A DNA stretch of 64,000 bases from Streptosporangium subroseum (GCF_900188345.1 NZ_FZOD01000049.1:1-64000), one strand, 5' to 3'; positions 32,645 to 42,345 are shown, counted from the stretch's first letter. Numbers and translations are program-made. The notes: a model not told the origin generated them from the sequence alone.

Positions 32645-33733
32645 TTGCTTCAGAACCGATTCGGCAAGCTGGCCGCAGCCGCACTGGCGGGCAGCATGCT
32701 CATGGGAGCTGCCGCGTGCGGTGGAAGCGAGGAGCCGGCCACGTCGGCCACCGCGGCCGCGCCGAGTGACGGAGCGAGCAGCGCGGCCCCGGCCGCGGCC
32801 GGCGCGAAGGTCGGTCTCGCCTACGACATCGGCGGGCGTGGTGACCAGTCGTTCAACGACGCGGCCGCCGCCGGCCTGGACAAGGCCAAGAGCGAGCTCG
32901 GCCTCGCCGAGACCAAGGAGCTCGAAGCAGGCAACGGCGAGACCGAGGCTGCCAAGGAGGAGCGGCTCCGTCTGCTCGCCGACGGCGGCTACAACCCGAT
33001 CATCGCCATCGGCTTCGCCTACTCCGGCTCTCTGAAGAAGGTCGCCGCCGAGTTCCCGGACATCAAGTTCGCGATCGTCGACGACGCGGACGCCACGGGT
33101 CCCAACATCTCCAACCTGCTCTTCGCCGAGCATGAGGGTTCCTTCCTCGTCGGCGCCGCCGCGGCGCTGAAGAGCAAGAAGGGCCACGTGGGCTTCATCG
33201 GCGGCGTTCAGGTGCCGCTGATCAACAAGTTCGAGGCCGGGTTCGCCGCAGGCGCCAAGGCCGTCAAGGCGGACATCAAGATCGAGAGCAAGTACCTGAG
33301 CCAGCCGCCGGACTTCACCGGCTTCGCCGACCCGGCCAAGGGCAAGACCGCGGCCGAGGGCATGTTCGACGCGGGCGCCGACGTGGTCTACCAGGCCGCG
33401 GGCGGCTCCGGCAGCGGCGTGTTCGAGGCAGCCAAGGCCGCGAACGGCCTGGCCATCGGCGTCGACTCCGACCAGGCCAAGACCGCCGCCGCCGACCTGC
33501 AGGGCGTCATCATGACCTCCATGCTGAAGAAGGTCGACGTCGCCGTCTTCGACTTCCTGAAGAGCTTCGCCGACAACACGGTGAAGGCCGGCACCACGTC
33601 GTACGACCTCAAGGCCGGCGGCGTCGACTACTCCACCACCGGTGGACAGGTCGACGACATCAAGGCCAAGCTCGACGAGTTCAAGCAGAAGATCATTTCC
33701 GGCGAGATCACCGTGCCGGACAAGACCTCCTGA
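32645..33733 (+). CDS. BMP-family (nucleoside) ABC transporter substrate-binding lipoprotein
   Basis: A 362-residue lipoprotein: a signal peptide (KLAAAALAGSMLMGAAAC) ends in the lipid-modified cysteine, followed by an Ala/Ser/Thr linker. The mature part is the Med/BMP (PnrA-like) fold: VGLAYDIGGRGDQSFNDAA, IIAIGFAYSGSLKKVA, FAIVDDAD, GHVGFIGGVQVPLINKFEAG and VVYQAAGGSGSGVFEAA, with residues that stack purine nucleosides in PnrA. The start is TTG, set by AAGGGAG upstream. It heads a transporter operon beside cytidine deaminase and thymidine phosphorylase, which supports nucleoside uptake. Confidence 0.92.
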   Translation: MLQNRFGKLAAAALAGSMLMGAAACGGSEEPATSATAAAPSDGASSAAPAAAGAKVGLAYDIGGRGDQSFNDAAAAGLDKAKSELGLAETKELEAGNGETEAAKEERLRLLADGGYNPIIAIGFAYSGSLKKVAAEFPDIKFAIVDDADATGPNISNLLFAEHEGSFLVGAAAALKSKKGHVGFIGGVQVPLINKFEAGFAAGAKAVKADIKIESKYLSQPPDFTGFADPAKGKTAAEGMFDAGADVVYQAAGGSGSGVFEAAKAANGLAIGVDSDQAKTAAADLQGVIMTSMLKKVDVAVFDFLKSFADNTVKAGTTSYDLKAGGVDYSTTGGQVDDIKAKLDEFKQKIISGEITVPDKTS

Positions 33734-33745
33734 ACTGGTACAAAT

Positions 33746-33780
33746 AGGGGGCTCGGCGGACAAATCTCCCCGGGCCCCCT
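33746..33780 (+). terminator. hairpin between the substrate-binding and ATPase genes
   Basis: AGGGGGCTCGG (33746-33756) pairs with CCGGGCCCCCT (33770-33780), 11 bp with one G-U pair and a 13-nt loop. It follows the lipoprotein stop by 12 bp. In transporter operons such hairpins usually stabilise the abundant binding-protein message and reduce read-through into the downstream genes. Confidence 0.65.
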
Positions 33781-33837
33781 GTCCTGCTCTCACCATCACG
33801 TTCCGCAATCAAGGCCATCCGTGCGGAGGAGGCCGTC

Positions 33838-35361
33838 ATCAACACCTCGACTCCGGCCGTCGAACTCGAGGGGATCACCAAACGATTCCCCGGCGTCGTG
33901 GCCAACCGCGACGTCTCCCTTTCCGTGTGGCAGGGCCACGTGCATGCCATCGTCGGCGAGAACGGCGCGGGCAAGTCCACGCTTATGAAGATCCTGTACG
34001 GCATGCAGCGTCCCGACGAGGGCGAGATCCGCGTCAACGGGACAGCCGTGACCTTCCGTACCCCCGGGGACGCGATCGCGGCGGGCATCGGGATGGTCCA
34101 CCAGCACTTCATGCTGGCCGACAACCTGACCGTGCTGGAGAACGTGGTCCTGGGTAGCGAGCCTCGCAAGGGCGGGGTCGCCCTCGACTTCGGCGCCGCC
34201 CGGAAGAAGATCATACAGATCTCCGACTCCTACGGCCTCGGGCTCGACCCCGATGTCACGGTCGAGGACCTGGGAGTCGGCGCCCGGCAGCGGGTGGAGA
34301 TCCTGAAGGTCCTCTACCGCGGCGCCCGGATCCTCATCCTGGACGAGCCGACCGCCGTGCTGGTGCCGCACGAGGTGGAGGAGCTCTTCGCCAACCTGCG
34401 CGAGCTGGTCCGCGAGGGCCTCACGATCATCTTCATCTCCCACAAGCTGGACGAGGTGCTCTCGGTCGCCGACGCGATCACCGTCATCCGGCGCGGCACG
34501 ACCGTGGCCAGCGTGGTTCCCAAGGACGTGACGGCCAGACAGCTCGCCGAGCTCATGGTGGGCAGCGAGCTGCCCAGCCCGGAGACCCGCGAGTCCACCG
34601 TCACCGACGTGGTGGCGGTGTCGGTGCGCGGCCTGAGCGTCCAGTCGCCGGAGGGCCGTAGCATCGTCGACGGCGTCGACTTCGACATCCGCAAGGGTGA
34701 GGTGCTCGGCATCGCCGGCGTCGAGGGCAACGGCCAGGCCGAGCTCGTCGAGGCCGTCATGGGCATGCGCGTCGCCGGCGGCGAGATCCGGCTCGGTGAG
34801 CACGACATCTCCGCCTGGCCGACGCTGCGCCGCCGCGAGGCCGGCATCGGTTACATCCCCGAGGACCGGCACCGGCAGGGACTGCTGCTGGAGGCGCCGC
34901 TCTGGGAGAACCGGATCCTCGGTCACCAGACGCGGCGGCCCAACGTCAGGGGTTTCTGGATCGACCGCGCGGGAGCGCGCAAGGACACCCAGCGCATCGT
35001 CGAGGAGTACGACGTGCGGACGCCGGGCATCGACGTGGACGCCTCGGCCCTGTCCGGCGGCAACCAGCAGAAACTGATCATCGGCCGGGAGATGAGCGGC
35101 GATCCGGTGTTCCTGATCGCCTCCCACCCGACGCGCGGTGTGGACGTCGGCGCCCAGGCCGCGATCTGGGACCACCTCCGTGCCGCCCGCGCCGCGGGCC
35201 TGGCCGTACTTCTGATCTCGGCCGACCTCGACGAGCTCATCGGCCTGTCGGACACGCTGAAGGTCCTCCTGCGAGGTCGCATCGTGGCGGACGTGGATCC
35301 GCGGAACGTGACGCCCGAGCAGCTCGGATCAGCCATGACGGGTGCTGGAGAGGCGGCATGA
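33838..35361 (+). CDS. nucleoside ABC transporter ATPase (two nucleotide-binding domains)
   Basis: A 507-residue tandem ATPase of the RbsA/YufO type. The first domain has GENGAGKST (Walker A), a VGARQRVEILK signature and ILILDEPTAVL (Walker B). The second has a degenerate Walker A (GVEGNGQAEL), the LSGGNQQK signature and FLIASHPTRGVDVGAQ. The frame has no ATG, GTG or TTG before GTG 33898, and starting there would delete the conserved first strand VELEGITKRFPGVVANRDVS. An ATC at 33838, six bases after GGAGGAGG, gives a normal N-terminus (NTSTPAVELEGI), so a non-standard start is proposed. The stop overlaps a 14-codon ORF. Confidence 0.88.
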   Translation: MNTSTPAVELEGITKRFPGVVANRDVSLSVWQGHVHAIVGENGAGKSTLMKILYGMQRPDEGEIRVNGTAVTFRTPGDAIAAGIGMVHQHFMLADNLTVLENVVLGSEPRKGGVALDFGAARKKIIQISDSYGLGLDPDVTVEDLGVGARQRVEILKVLYRGARILILDEPTAVLVPHEVEELFANLRELVREGLTIIFISHKLDEVLSVADAITVIRRGTTVASVVPKDVTARQLAELMVGSELPSPETRESTVTDVVAVSVRGLSVQSPEGRSIVDGVDFDIRKGEVLGIAGVEGNGQAELVEAVMGMRVAGGEIRLGEHDISAWPTLRRREAGIGYIPEDRHRQGLLLEAPLWENRILGHQTRRPNVRGFWIDRAGARKDTQRIVEEYDVRTPGIDVDASALSGGNQQKLIIGREMSGDPVFLIASHPTRGVDVGAQAAIWDHLRAARAAGLAVLLISADLDELIGLSDTLKVLLRGRIVADVDPRNVTPEQLGSAMTGAGEAA

Positions 35362-35402
35362 ACATCCACACAGCGCGCGTGGCAGCCGGGGCGCTCGTAT
35401 GA
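35358..35402 (+). CDS. 14-codon ORF bridging the ATPase and permease genes
   Basis: ATG 35358 overlaps the ATPase stop (ATGA) and is preceded by GGAGAGG. It encodes MNIHTARVAAGALV and stops at TGA 35400-35402, which overlaps the ATG of the first permease (35399) as TATGA. The double overlap suggests a translational coupling device more than a functional peptide. It could also be chance, because the permease start has only a weak site of its own. Confidence 0.35.
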   Translation: MNIHTARVAAGALV

Positions 35403-36553
35403 GCGGCCCCGCGAAGTCGACCTTCGCCGACAGGCTCCTCGGCCGGGTCCGGCTCAGAGGCCCGGTCGTCCTGGTCGCGCCGATCCTGGCCATCGTGTTC
35501 GCCGGACTGATCACCTCGATCGTCCTGCTGATCACGGGCGACCCCCCGCTGGACACGCTGCTCCTCATGGTCGAGTACGGCACGCGGCCGCGGTCGATCG
35601 TGCTGACCCTGAACTCCGCGACGTACTACTACCTGTCCGCGCTGGCGGTGGCGATCGGGTTCAGGATGAACCTGTTCAACATCGGCGTGGACGGCCAGTA
35701 CCGCCTCGCGGCGCTCGTCGCCGCGGCCGTGGGCGGCGCGGTCACCCTGCCCGCTCCGCTGCACGTCGCCCTCATCATCTTCGTCGCCATGGTGGTCGGC
35801 GCCGGATGGGCGTCGATCGCCGGCCTGCTCAAGGTCAGGCGGGGGGTCAGCGAGGTCATCTCGACGATCATGTTGAACGCCATCGCCACCGCGCTCGGAG
35901 CCTGGCTGCTCAACAAGGACCGCTTCGCGGTCGAGGTCTCGGGCAGCAACAACATCGGTACCAAACCGATCGGCGCGTCCGGTCAGGTGCCCGGCCTGGA
36001 GCTCATCCCCGGCACCACGAGCAAGGTGTTCGGCCTCATCATCCTGGCGATCGCCATGGGCATCCTCTATCACGTGCTGATCAACAAGACCCGCTTCGGC
36101 TTCGACCTGCGGGCCACCGGACGCTCGGAGTCGGCCGCGGTGGCCAGCGGCGTCAACGTGAAGAGGATGGTCCTGATCGCGATGATGCTGTCCGGCGCGA
36201 TGGCGGGCCTGGTCGGCATGCCGCAGCTGCTCGGCGCGTCCTACAGCTACAGCCTGGACTTCCCCACGGGGCTCGGCTTCATCGGGATCGCGATCGCGCT
36301 GCTCGGCCGCAACAACCCCGTGGGCATCGCGTTCGGCGCCCTGCTCTGGGCCTTCCTCGACACCTCGTCGAACATTCTGCAGCTGCACGAGATCTCCCCG
36401 GACATCGTCCAGATCATGCAGGGCACGATCGTGCTCTCGGTCATCGTCGCGTACGAGCTCGTCCACCGTTACCAGATCTCGGCCGGGCAACGCCGGGTGA
36501 GCAGACAGCTGGCGAGCGCGACCCCCACCCAGGCTGAAGGAGCGTCGGCATGA
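35399..36553 (+). CDS. nucleoside ABC transporter permease 1 (YufP-like)
   Basis: A 384-residue permease of the BPD_transp_2 (ribose/nucleoside) family with eight to ten transmembrane segments. Family landmarks are GFRMNLFNIGVDGQYRLAA near the first third, SEVISTIMLNAIA, the cytoplasmic coupling-loop region RATGRSESAAVASGVNVKRM and GLGFIGIAIALLGRNNPVGI. It pairs with the next permease to form a heterodimeric channel energised by the tandem ATPase. ATG 35399 is used. The stop overlaps the ATG of permease 2. Confidence 0.92.
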   Translation: MSGPAKSTFADRLLGRVRLRGPVVLVAPILAIVFAGLITSIVLLITGDPPLDTLLLMVEYGTRPRSIVLTLNSATYYYLSALAVAIGFRMNLFNIGVDGQYRLAALVAAAVGGAVTLPAPLHVALIIFVAMVVGAGWASIAGLLKVRRGVSEVISTIMLNAIATALGAWLLNKDRFAVEVSGSNNIGTKPIGASGQVPGLELIPGTTSKVFGLIILAIAMGILYHVLINKTRFGFDLRATGRSESAAVASGVNVKRMVLIAMMLSGAMAGLVGMPQLLGASYSYSLDFPTGLGFIGIAIALLGRNNPVGIAFGALLWAFLDTSSNILQLHEISPDIVQIMQGTIVLSVIVAYELVHRYQISAGQRRVSRQLASATPTQAEGASA

Positions 36554-37830
36554 GCGAAGGCGGTCTGGCCGTGGCGGAGGCCCCTCCGGTGGAGGAGCCG
36601 AAGAAGGCCAGGAAGTTCAAGTTCACCTGGCAGGTCATGCTCTACGCCCTCGGCGGGCTGATCCTCCTGCTGTCGTTCACCCGAGTCGTCACCGGCGCCG
36701 TCGACCTCACCTCGGCGGGGGCTATCAACGCCGCCGTCGCGCTGGCCGTGCCGATCGGACTGGCCGGTCTCGGCGGCCTGTGGTCCGAGCGGGCCGGTGT
36801 GGTCAACATCGGCCTCGAGGGCATGATGATCCTGGGCACCTGGGCCGGGGCCTGGGGTGCGATCCACTTCGGCAACCCCTGGGCGGGCGTCCTGGCCGGC
36901 GCGATCGGCGGCGCCCTCGGCGGCCTGCTGCACGCGCTCGCCACCGTGACGTTCGGGGTCGACCACATCATTTCCGGTGTCGCGATCAACATCCTGGGCC
37001 TGGGCGTCACCCAGTATCTCTCCAAGGTCACCTTCGCCACCATGCCGGGTGGCGGCGACGCCCAGTCGCCGCCGGTGCCCAAACCGGGCGTTGTGAGCCT
37101 GCCGTGGATCGGGGACCAGCTGAAGGGACTGGAGGCCAAGCAGTGGTTCCTCCTGTCCGACCTGTCGGGCATCCTGCGCGGCCTGACCACAAACGTCTCG
37201 CTCCTCACCATCCTGGCGATCCTGCTGATCCCGCTGACGTACTACGTGCTCTGGCGCACGGCGTTCGGCCTGCGGCTGCGCTCCTGCGGAGAGAGCCCGA
37301 CGGCGGCGGAGTCGCTGGGCGTCAACGTCTACTCCTACAAGTACGTCGCGGTGGTCATCTCCGGTGCCCTCGCCGGCCTCGGCGGCGCGTTCCTGTCACT
37401 GGTGGCGGCCAGCGCCTACCGCGAGGGACAGACGGGCGGCCGGGGCTTCATCGGCCTCGCCGCCATGATCTTCGGTAACTGGCGGCCGGGAGGCCTGGCG
37501 GGCGGCGCGGTGCTGTTCGGCTACACCGACGGACTCCAGCTCCGCCGGGGCGGTGAGTCGGTGCACGCGCTGCTGCTGGTCGTGGCGATCCTGATCGCCG
37601 CGATGGCGGTCTACCAGCTCGTCGGGCAGAACCGCACGAGGGCGGCGCTGATCACCGGCATCGCGGCGATCGCGGTGTTCGTCCTGTTCTCGCTGACCGA
37701 CACCATCCCGTCGGAGTTCACCTCCGTCACCCCGCACATCACCACGCTGCTGGTGCTGTCACTGGCCGCCCAGCGACTCCGGATGCCCGCCGCCGACGGC
37801 GTGCCGTACCGCAGGGGACAGGCCAAGTGA
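36550..37830 (+). CDS. nucleoside ABC transporter permease 2 (YufQ-like)
   Basis: A 426-residue permease of the same family, starting in an ATGA overlap with permease 1. Landmarks are GLWSERAGVVNIGLEGMMIL, FGVDHIISGVAINILGLGVT, the coupling region RSCGESPTAAESLGVNVYSY and GFIGLAAMIFGNWRPGG. A basic, Lys-rich N-terminus precedes the first helix, and an extra pair of helices lies near the C-terminus. The last codons (GVPYRRGQAK) and stop are the first unit of a 44-bp repeat. Cytidine deaminase follows after that repeat. Confidence 0.92.
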   Translation: MSEGGLAVAEAPPVEEPKKARKFKFTWQVMLYALGGLILLLSFTRVVTGAVDLTSAGAINAAVALAVPIGLAGLGGLWSERAGVVNIGLEGMMILGTWAGAWGAIHFGNPWAGVLAGAIGGALGGLLHALATVTFGVDHIISGVAINILGLGVTQYLSKVTFATMPGGGDAQSPPVPKPGVVSLPWIGDQLKGLEAKQWFLLSDLSGILRGLTTNVSLLTILAILLIPLTYYVLWRTAFGLRLRSCGESPTAAESLGVNVYSYKYVAVVISGALAGLGGAFLSLVAASAYREGQTGGRGFIGLAAMIFGNWRPGGLAGGAVLFGYTDGLQLRRGGESVHALLLVVAILIAAMAVYQLVGQNRTRAALITGIAAIAVFVLFSLTDTIPSEFTSVTPHITTLLVLSLAAQRLRMPAADGVPYRRGQAK

Positions 37831-37932
37831 CCGTGCCGGTCGGCATGTCGTACCGCGGGGGCGAGCAAAGTGACCCGTGCCGGCCGGCATGCCGTACCTC
37901 GGGGGGCGGACGAAGTGACCGTAGTGTGCGAG
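37801..37932 (+). repeat. tail repeat: three 44-bp units at the end of permease 2
   Basis: Units run from 37801, 37845 and 37889. Each holds a (G/A)TG(C/T)CGTACC start, a G-rich middle and an AAGTGACC end. In the first unit this encodes the last nine codons and the stop TGA of permease 2 (37828-37830). Because 44 is not a multiple of three, later copies are read in other phases. The repeat fills the gap before the cytidine deaminase gene. Confidence 0.85.
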
Positions 37933-38000
37933 ATGTCCTGCAAGAAGCGGTGTAAGCGGCACGAGTCGTTCGCGACGTGCCCATGAGCGGATCGAGTCCG

Positions 38001-38396
38001 ATGACCATCGACTGGGCAGCACTCAAGGCGGAAGCCGCACGGGTGATGGCGCACGCCTACGCCCCCTACTCCAAGTTTCCGGTCGGCGCGGCCGCCCTGG
38101 TGGACGACGGGCGGATCGTGTCCGGCTGCAACGTCGAGAACGCCTCGTACGGCCTCGGGCTGTGCGCGGAGTGCGGGCTGGTGTCCGCGCTCCAGTCCTC
38201 AGGCGGCGGGCGGCTGGTCGCGTTCACCTGCGTGGACGGGCACGAGGAGCTGCTCATGCCGTGCGGCAGGTGCCGTCAGCTCCTGTTCGAGTTCGGCGGC
38301 CCCGAACTGCTGGTGGAGACCGTCGACGGCCCCAAGCCGATGGCGGAGATCCTGCCGTACGCCTTCGGACCGGACAATCTGAGCCGGGGGGCCTGA
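38001..38396 (+). CDS. cdd: cytidine deaminase
   Basis: A 131-residue zinc hydrolase converting cytidine and deoxycytidine to uridine forms. The active site is C55-A-E57 (GLCAECGL) with zinc cysteines C88 and C91 in PCGRCR, the arrangement of the tetrameric bacterial enzymes. SGCNVENASYG binds the ribose. ATG 38001 gives the family-typical N-terminus (TIDWAALKAEA); ATG 37983 and GTG 37977 are in frame and possible. The last five codons and stop lie in a 44-bp duplication shared with the deoA start. Confidence 0.95.
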   Translation: MTIDWAALKAEAARVMAHAYAPYSKFPVGAAALVDDGRIVSGCNVENASYGLGLCAECGLVSALQSSGGGRLVAFTCVDGHEELLMPCGRCRQLLFEFGGPELLVETVDGPKPMAEILPYAFGPDNLSRGA

Positions 38397-38442
38397 CCGT
38401 GAACGTGATCGACGTCATCAATCTGAGCCGGGGGGCCTGACC

Positions 38443-38463
<21 letters not shown>
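38376..38463 (+). repeat. 44-bp tandem duplication at the cdd/deoA junction
   Basis: Copies at 38376-38419 and 38420-38463 match at 42 of 44 positions. Copy one contains the end of cdd (NLSRGA, stop 38394-38396) followed by GTGAACGTGATCGACGTC; copy two contains CTGAGCCGGGGGGCCTGA again followed by the real deoA start ATGGACGTGATCG. The junction between copies makes a complete 13-codon ORF (38399-38440, MNVIDVINLSRGA) with the start of deoA fused to the end of cdd. Confidence 0.95.
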
Positions 38464-39723
<1,260 letters not shown>

Positions 39724-39904
39724 TCGCGCCTCGGAGCGTCAGCGGTCCACGGTCGTCTGCCGTCGAGCGTGGAGCGGGTTCCGCCGAACACCGCCGAACG
39801 CTGCCGAGTACCGCCGGACTCGCCGACCACGGAGTGCACGCGGACGCTCGTCGGAGTGCCGCACTCGTCCATCGTTCGCGGACCTCTCGCGTGAGCGGGG
39901 GCTC

Positions 39905-40270
39905 CTACCGGCTGTCCGGCGCGGGCTGCCACGCGCCGATCGGCGGGCGCACGTAGCGGCCGGGCTCGAACCGCCCCGTCTGCAGGACGATCTCCAGCGT
40001 CAGGGTCAGCTCGACGAACAACCGGTCGTAGCGGTTCTCCTCGGCCGGGTCGTGCGTGCCGTCGGTCCGGCCGTCCACGATGGCGGCGATGTCGCTGTAC
40101 ACGTCCAGGCTGCCGAACGGCGCCCAGCGGTCCAGGCCGGGGGCGCCGCCCCCCACTCCCTCCGAGCCGTCCCACGTGGTGCGGGCACGGCGCAGCAACG
40201 CGAGGTGCTCCGGCAGGACATCGAACGGGAACTCCTCCGCCGGCATCTCCAGCGGGCTGCGGTATGTCAT
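39905..40270 (-). CDS. uncharacterised 121-residue acidic protein
   Basis: I do not recognise this family. The protein is acidic and soluble, without signal peptide or membrane segment (motifs: SPLEMPAEEFPFDVLPEHLA, GLDRWAPFGSLDVYSDIAAI and GRYVRPPIGAWQPAP). ATG 40270 is chosen because AAGGA lies about 8 nt upstream; further upstream the frame runs through a gene relic. The gap to deoA (39724-39904) holds only repetitive CCGCCGAAC-rich sequence. It may belong with the accessory block that interrupts the salvage region. Confidence 0.6.
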   Translation of the reverse strand: MTYRSPLEMPAEEFPFDVLPEHLALLRRARTTWDGSEGVGGGAPGLDRWAPFGSLDVYSDIAAIVDGRTDGTHDPAEENRYDRLFVELTLTLEIVLQTGRFEPGRYVRPPIGAWQPAPDSR

Positions 40271-40290
40271 GCCGTCATCCTTCCACTCGG

Positions 40291-40392
40291 TCACTTTGCC
40301 CTGGTCACGGCCTTGGGGAAGGCGGCGCGCAGTTCGGGTCCGTTGATGATGAAAGCGGTTGCGGCGATGGCGAGGGCGCATGCGGGATCGCA
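40291..40392 (-). pseudogene. C-terminal relic of a membrane protein
   Basis: On the minus strand one frame reads ALAIAATAFIINGPELRAAF then PKAVTRAK and a TGA stop (40291-40293), with a hydrophobic helix and normal codon use. It loses sense near 40392, where the plus-strand sensor kinase begins to make sense. This looks like the last 30 codons of a deleted integral membrane protein fused at a deletion point. The family could not be named. Confidence 0.4.
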
Positions 40393-40401
40393 CCGATCAC
40401 C

Positions 40402-41232
40402 GTGGGCGTGATCGCGGCCATTCCGCCGGGCGGAGTCGCGGCGGCGGTCCTCGGGTTCTCCCGGCCAGAGCTCTCCACGCGCCTCATCGGGGCGCTCGGC
40501 CTGGTCGTGGCGATCGCGAGTGCCCCGTACGCCTGGCGGGCCGTCGAGCCGGTGGCCGTCCGCTTCCTGCGCCCCTCACCTGCGATGGCGCTGGCGGACC
40601 GGGTCGATGAGCTGACGGCCCAGCGCGCGGATACGACGGTCGCGCAGGCCGTCGAGATCCGCCGGATCGAGCGGGACCTGCACGACGGGGCGCAGGCCCG
40701 CCTGGTCGCGCTCGGCCTCTCTTTGGCAACCGCGGAGAAGCTGATGGAAACCGACCCCGACCGGGGGAAGGCGCTGCTGCGGGAAGCGCGAGCCGGCGCC
40801 GCCACGTCACTGACCGAGCTCCGCGAACTGGTCCAGGGAATCAGCCCGCCGGTGCTGAACGAGCGAGGGCTCATCGACGCCGTTCGCGCTTTCGCCCTGG
40901 ACAGCCCGCTCGAAGTGGCTGTCAGCGCCGACGTTCGGCTACGCCTGGACCCGCCGATCGAGTCCGCCGTGTACTTCGGAGTCGCCGAACCGGTGACCAA
41001 CGCGGTCAAGCACGCCCAGGCGACCAGGGCGCGGATCTCCATCACCCGGGACGACACCGGCCTCGTCATCGACGTCGAGGACAACGGCCGGGGCGGAGCC
41101 GACGTGCGAGCCGGCGGCGGACTCGCGGGGCTACGCCGTCGCCTCGCGGTCTTCGACGGCGCCTTGGAGATCACCAGCCCGGCAGGCGGTCCGACTCGCG
41201 CGAGGATGACGGTGCCATGCGAATCGTCGTAG
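40402..41232 (+). CDS. NarL-type sensor histidine kinase, probably 5'-truncated
   Basis: A kinase of the HisKA_3 class. The phosphoacceptor is in RIERDLHDGAQARLVALGLS, followed by a HATPase_c domain with the N box EPVTNAVKHAQ and a G box DVEDNGRGGADVRAGGGLAG. Only one membrane segment remains (LIGALGLVVAIASAPYAWRA), whereas relatives have four or more N-terminal helices and a sensor region. No convincing start or binding site is seen; GTG 40402 is used as the first in-frame start after the apparent deletion point. The 3' end overlaps the response regulator by 16 bp. Confidence 0.65.
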   Translation: MGVIAAIPPGGVAAAVLGFSRPELSTRLIGALGLVVAIASAPYAWRAVEPVAVRFLRPSPAMALADRVDELTAQRADTTVAQAVEIRRIERDLHDGAQARLVALGLSLATAEKLMETDPDRGKALLREARAGAATSLTELRELVQGISPPVLNERGLIDAVRAFALDSPLEVAVSADVRLRLDPPIESAVYFGVAEPVTNAVKHAQATRARISITRDDTGLVIDVEDNGRGGADVRAGGGLAGLRRRLAVFDGALEITSPAGGPTRARMTVPCESS

Positions 41233-41864
41233 CCGAAGACCTCTACCTCCTGCGCGACGGGATGGTCCGCCTCATCGAGGCGTACGGACACCAGGTGGTG
41301 GCGACGGCGACCACCGGGCCCGAGACGCTCGACGCGCTGCTGACGTGGCGGCCGGATGTCTCCGTCGTCGACGTCCGCATGCCGCCGACCCAGTCGGATG
41401 AGGGCCTGCGTGCGGCTCTCGCCGCCCGCGGCGAACTGCCAGGACTGCCGGTCCTGATCCTTTCTCAGCACGTCGAACAGCTTTACGCCCGCGAACTTCT
41501 GGCCGACGGCGCCGGTGGCATCGGCTATTTCCTCAAAGAGAGCGTCTTCGACGCCGATCAGTTCATCGACGCTCTGGAGCGCGTCGCCGGCGGCGGGACC
41601 GCCATGGACCCGGCCGTCATCGCCAAACTGCTGTTCAGCGGGTCCTCGAACCGACGGCTCGGAGGACTCACCGAACGCGAACACTCCGTGCTCGGCCTCA
41701 TGGCCGAGGGATTGTCCAATCAGGCCATCGGACAGCGGCTGTTCCTCAGTGAGAGCGCCATCGGCAAGTACACCACCTCCATGTTCGGCAAGCTCGGCAT
41801 CACCGACGACGACAACAACAACCGTCGCGTCCTCGCCGTCCTCGCCTACCTGAACAAGCCCTGA
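41217..41864 (+). CDS. NarL/LuxR-family response regulator
   Basis: A 215-residue two-component regulator. The receiver domain (1-125) has the acidic pair E7-D8, the phosphoacceptor D52 (VVDVRMPP) and a conserved lysine in YFLKES. The C-terminal LuxR HTH has LTEREHSVLGLMAEGLSNQA and SESAIGKYTTSMFGKLGI. ATG overlaps the end of the kinase gene, so the two are translationally coupled partners. As the kinase looks truncated, the pair may be silent or constitutive. Confidence 0.92.
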   Translation: MRIVVAEDLYLLRDGMVRLIEAYGHQVVATATTGPETLDALLTWRPDVSVVDVRMPPTQSDEGLRAALAARGELPGLPVLILSQHVEQLYARELLADGAGGIGYFLKESVFDADQFIDALERVAGGGTAMDPAVIAKLLFSGSSNRRLGGLTEREHSVLGLMAEGLSNQAIGQRLFLSESAIGKYTTSMFGKLGITDDDNNNRRVLAVLAYLNKP

Positions 41865-41940
41865 CGTGCCTCCGGGGCCCCGTGGAGACGCGGGTCCCGA
41901 CCATGATCAACCTTGCCGGGATCTCCTGTACTTCGACGAC

Positions 41941-42330
41941 TCACACCCGGATCGGCTCCGAGGGGGCGAAGATCTCACCGATCACGGCGCGGTGGGTGGG
42001 CTGGGCCGCGGCGTGACGCGCGTGGCCCTCCTCGGTGATGCAGACGAAGATCCCGCGGCGGTCGACGTCGCAGATGTCGCGGCTCACCAGGCCGGCCTTC
42101 TCCAGACGGGCGATCAGCCGGGAGCATGCGCTCTGGCTCAGGTGGACCGCGTCGGCTATCTCCTGAACGCGGTATTTCCTCTCGCCGCCCTCGACCATCC
42201 GCTCCAGGACCTCGAACTCGCTCATCCCGAGCTGGTGTCGTTCGGCGAGCTCGCGCTCCAGTGCACAGGCGGCCGTGGCGTGCTTGGCCAGCACCTCGCG
42301 CCATGCGCGGACCGCGTACTCCTCGCTCAT
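41941..42330 (-). CDS. MarR-family transcriptional repressor
   Basis: A 129-residue winged-helix regulator (YRVQEIADAVHLSQSACSRL is the recognition HTH; DRRGIFVCITEEGHARHAAA is the wing). It diverges from a DHA2-type exporter, the usual arrangement in which the repressor binds the shared promoter region and is released by the exporter's substrates. ATG 42330 is chosen because it begins the conserved fold (MSEEYAVRAWREV); in-frame ATGs further upstream lie inside the operator repeats. Confidence 0.88.
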   Translation of the reverse strand: MSEEYAVRAWREVLAKHATAACALERELAERHQLGMSEFEVLERMVEGGERKYRVQEIADAVHLSQSACSRLIARLEKAGLVSRDICDVDRRGIFVCITEEGHARHAAAQPTHRAVIGEIFAPSEPIRV

Positions 42331-42345
42331 GCTGCGGAGCATACC

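Noticed and set aside
33898..35361. GTG 33898 as start of the nucleoside ABC ATPase
   Set aside because: It would remove the conserved first beta strand before Walker A and has no binding site, whereas GGAGGAGG lies upstream of ATC 33838.
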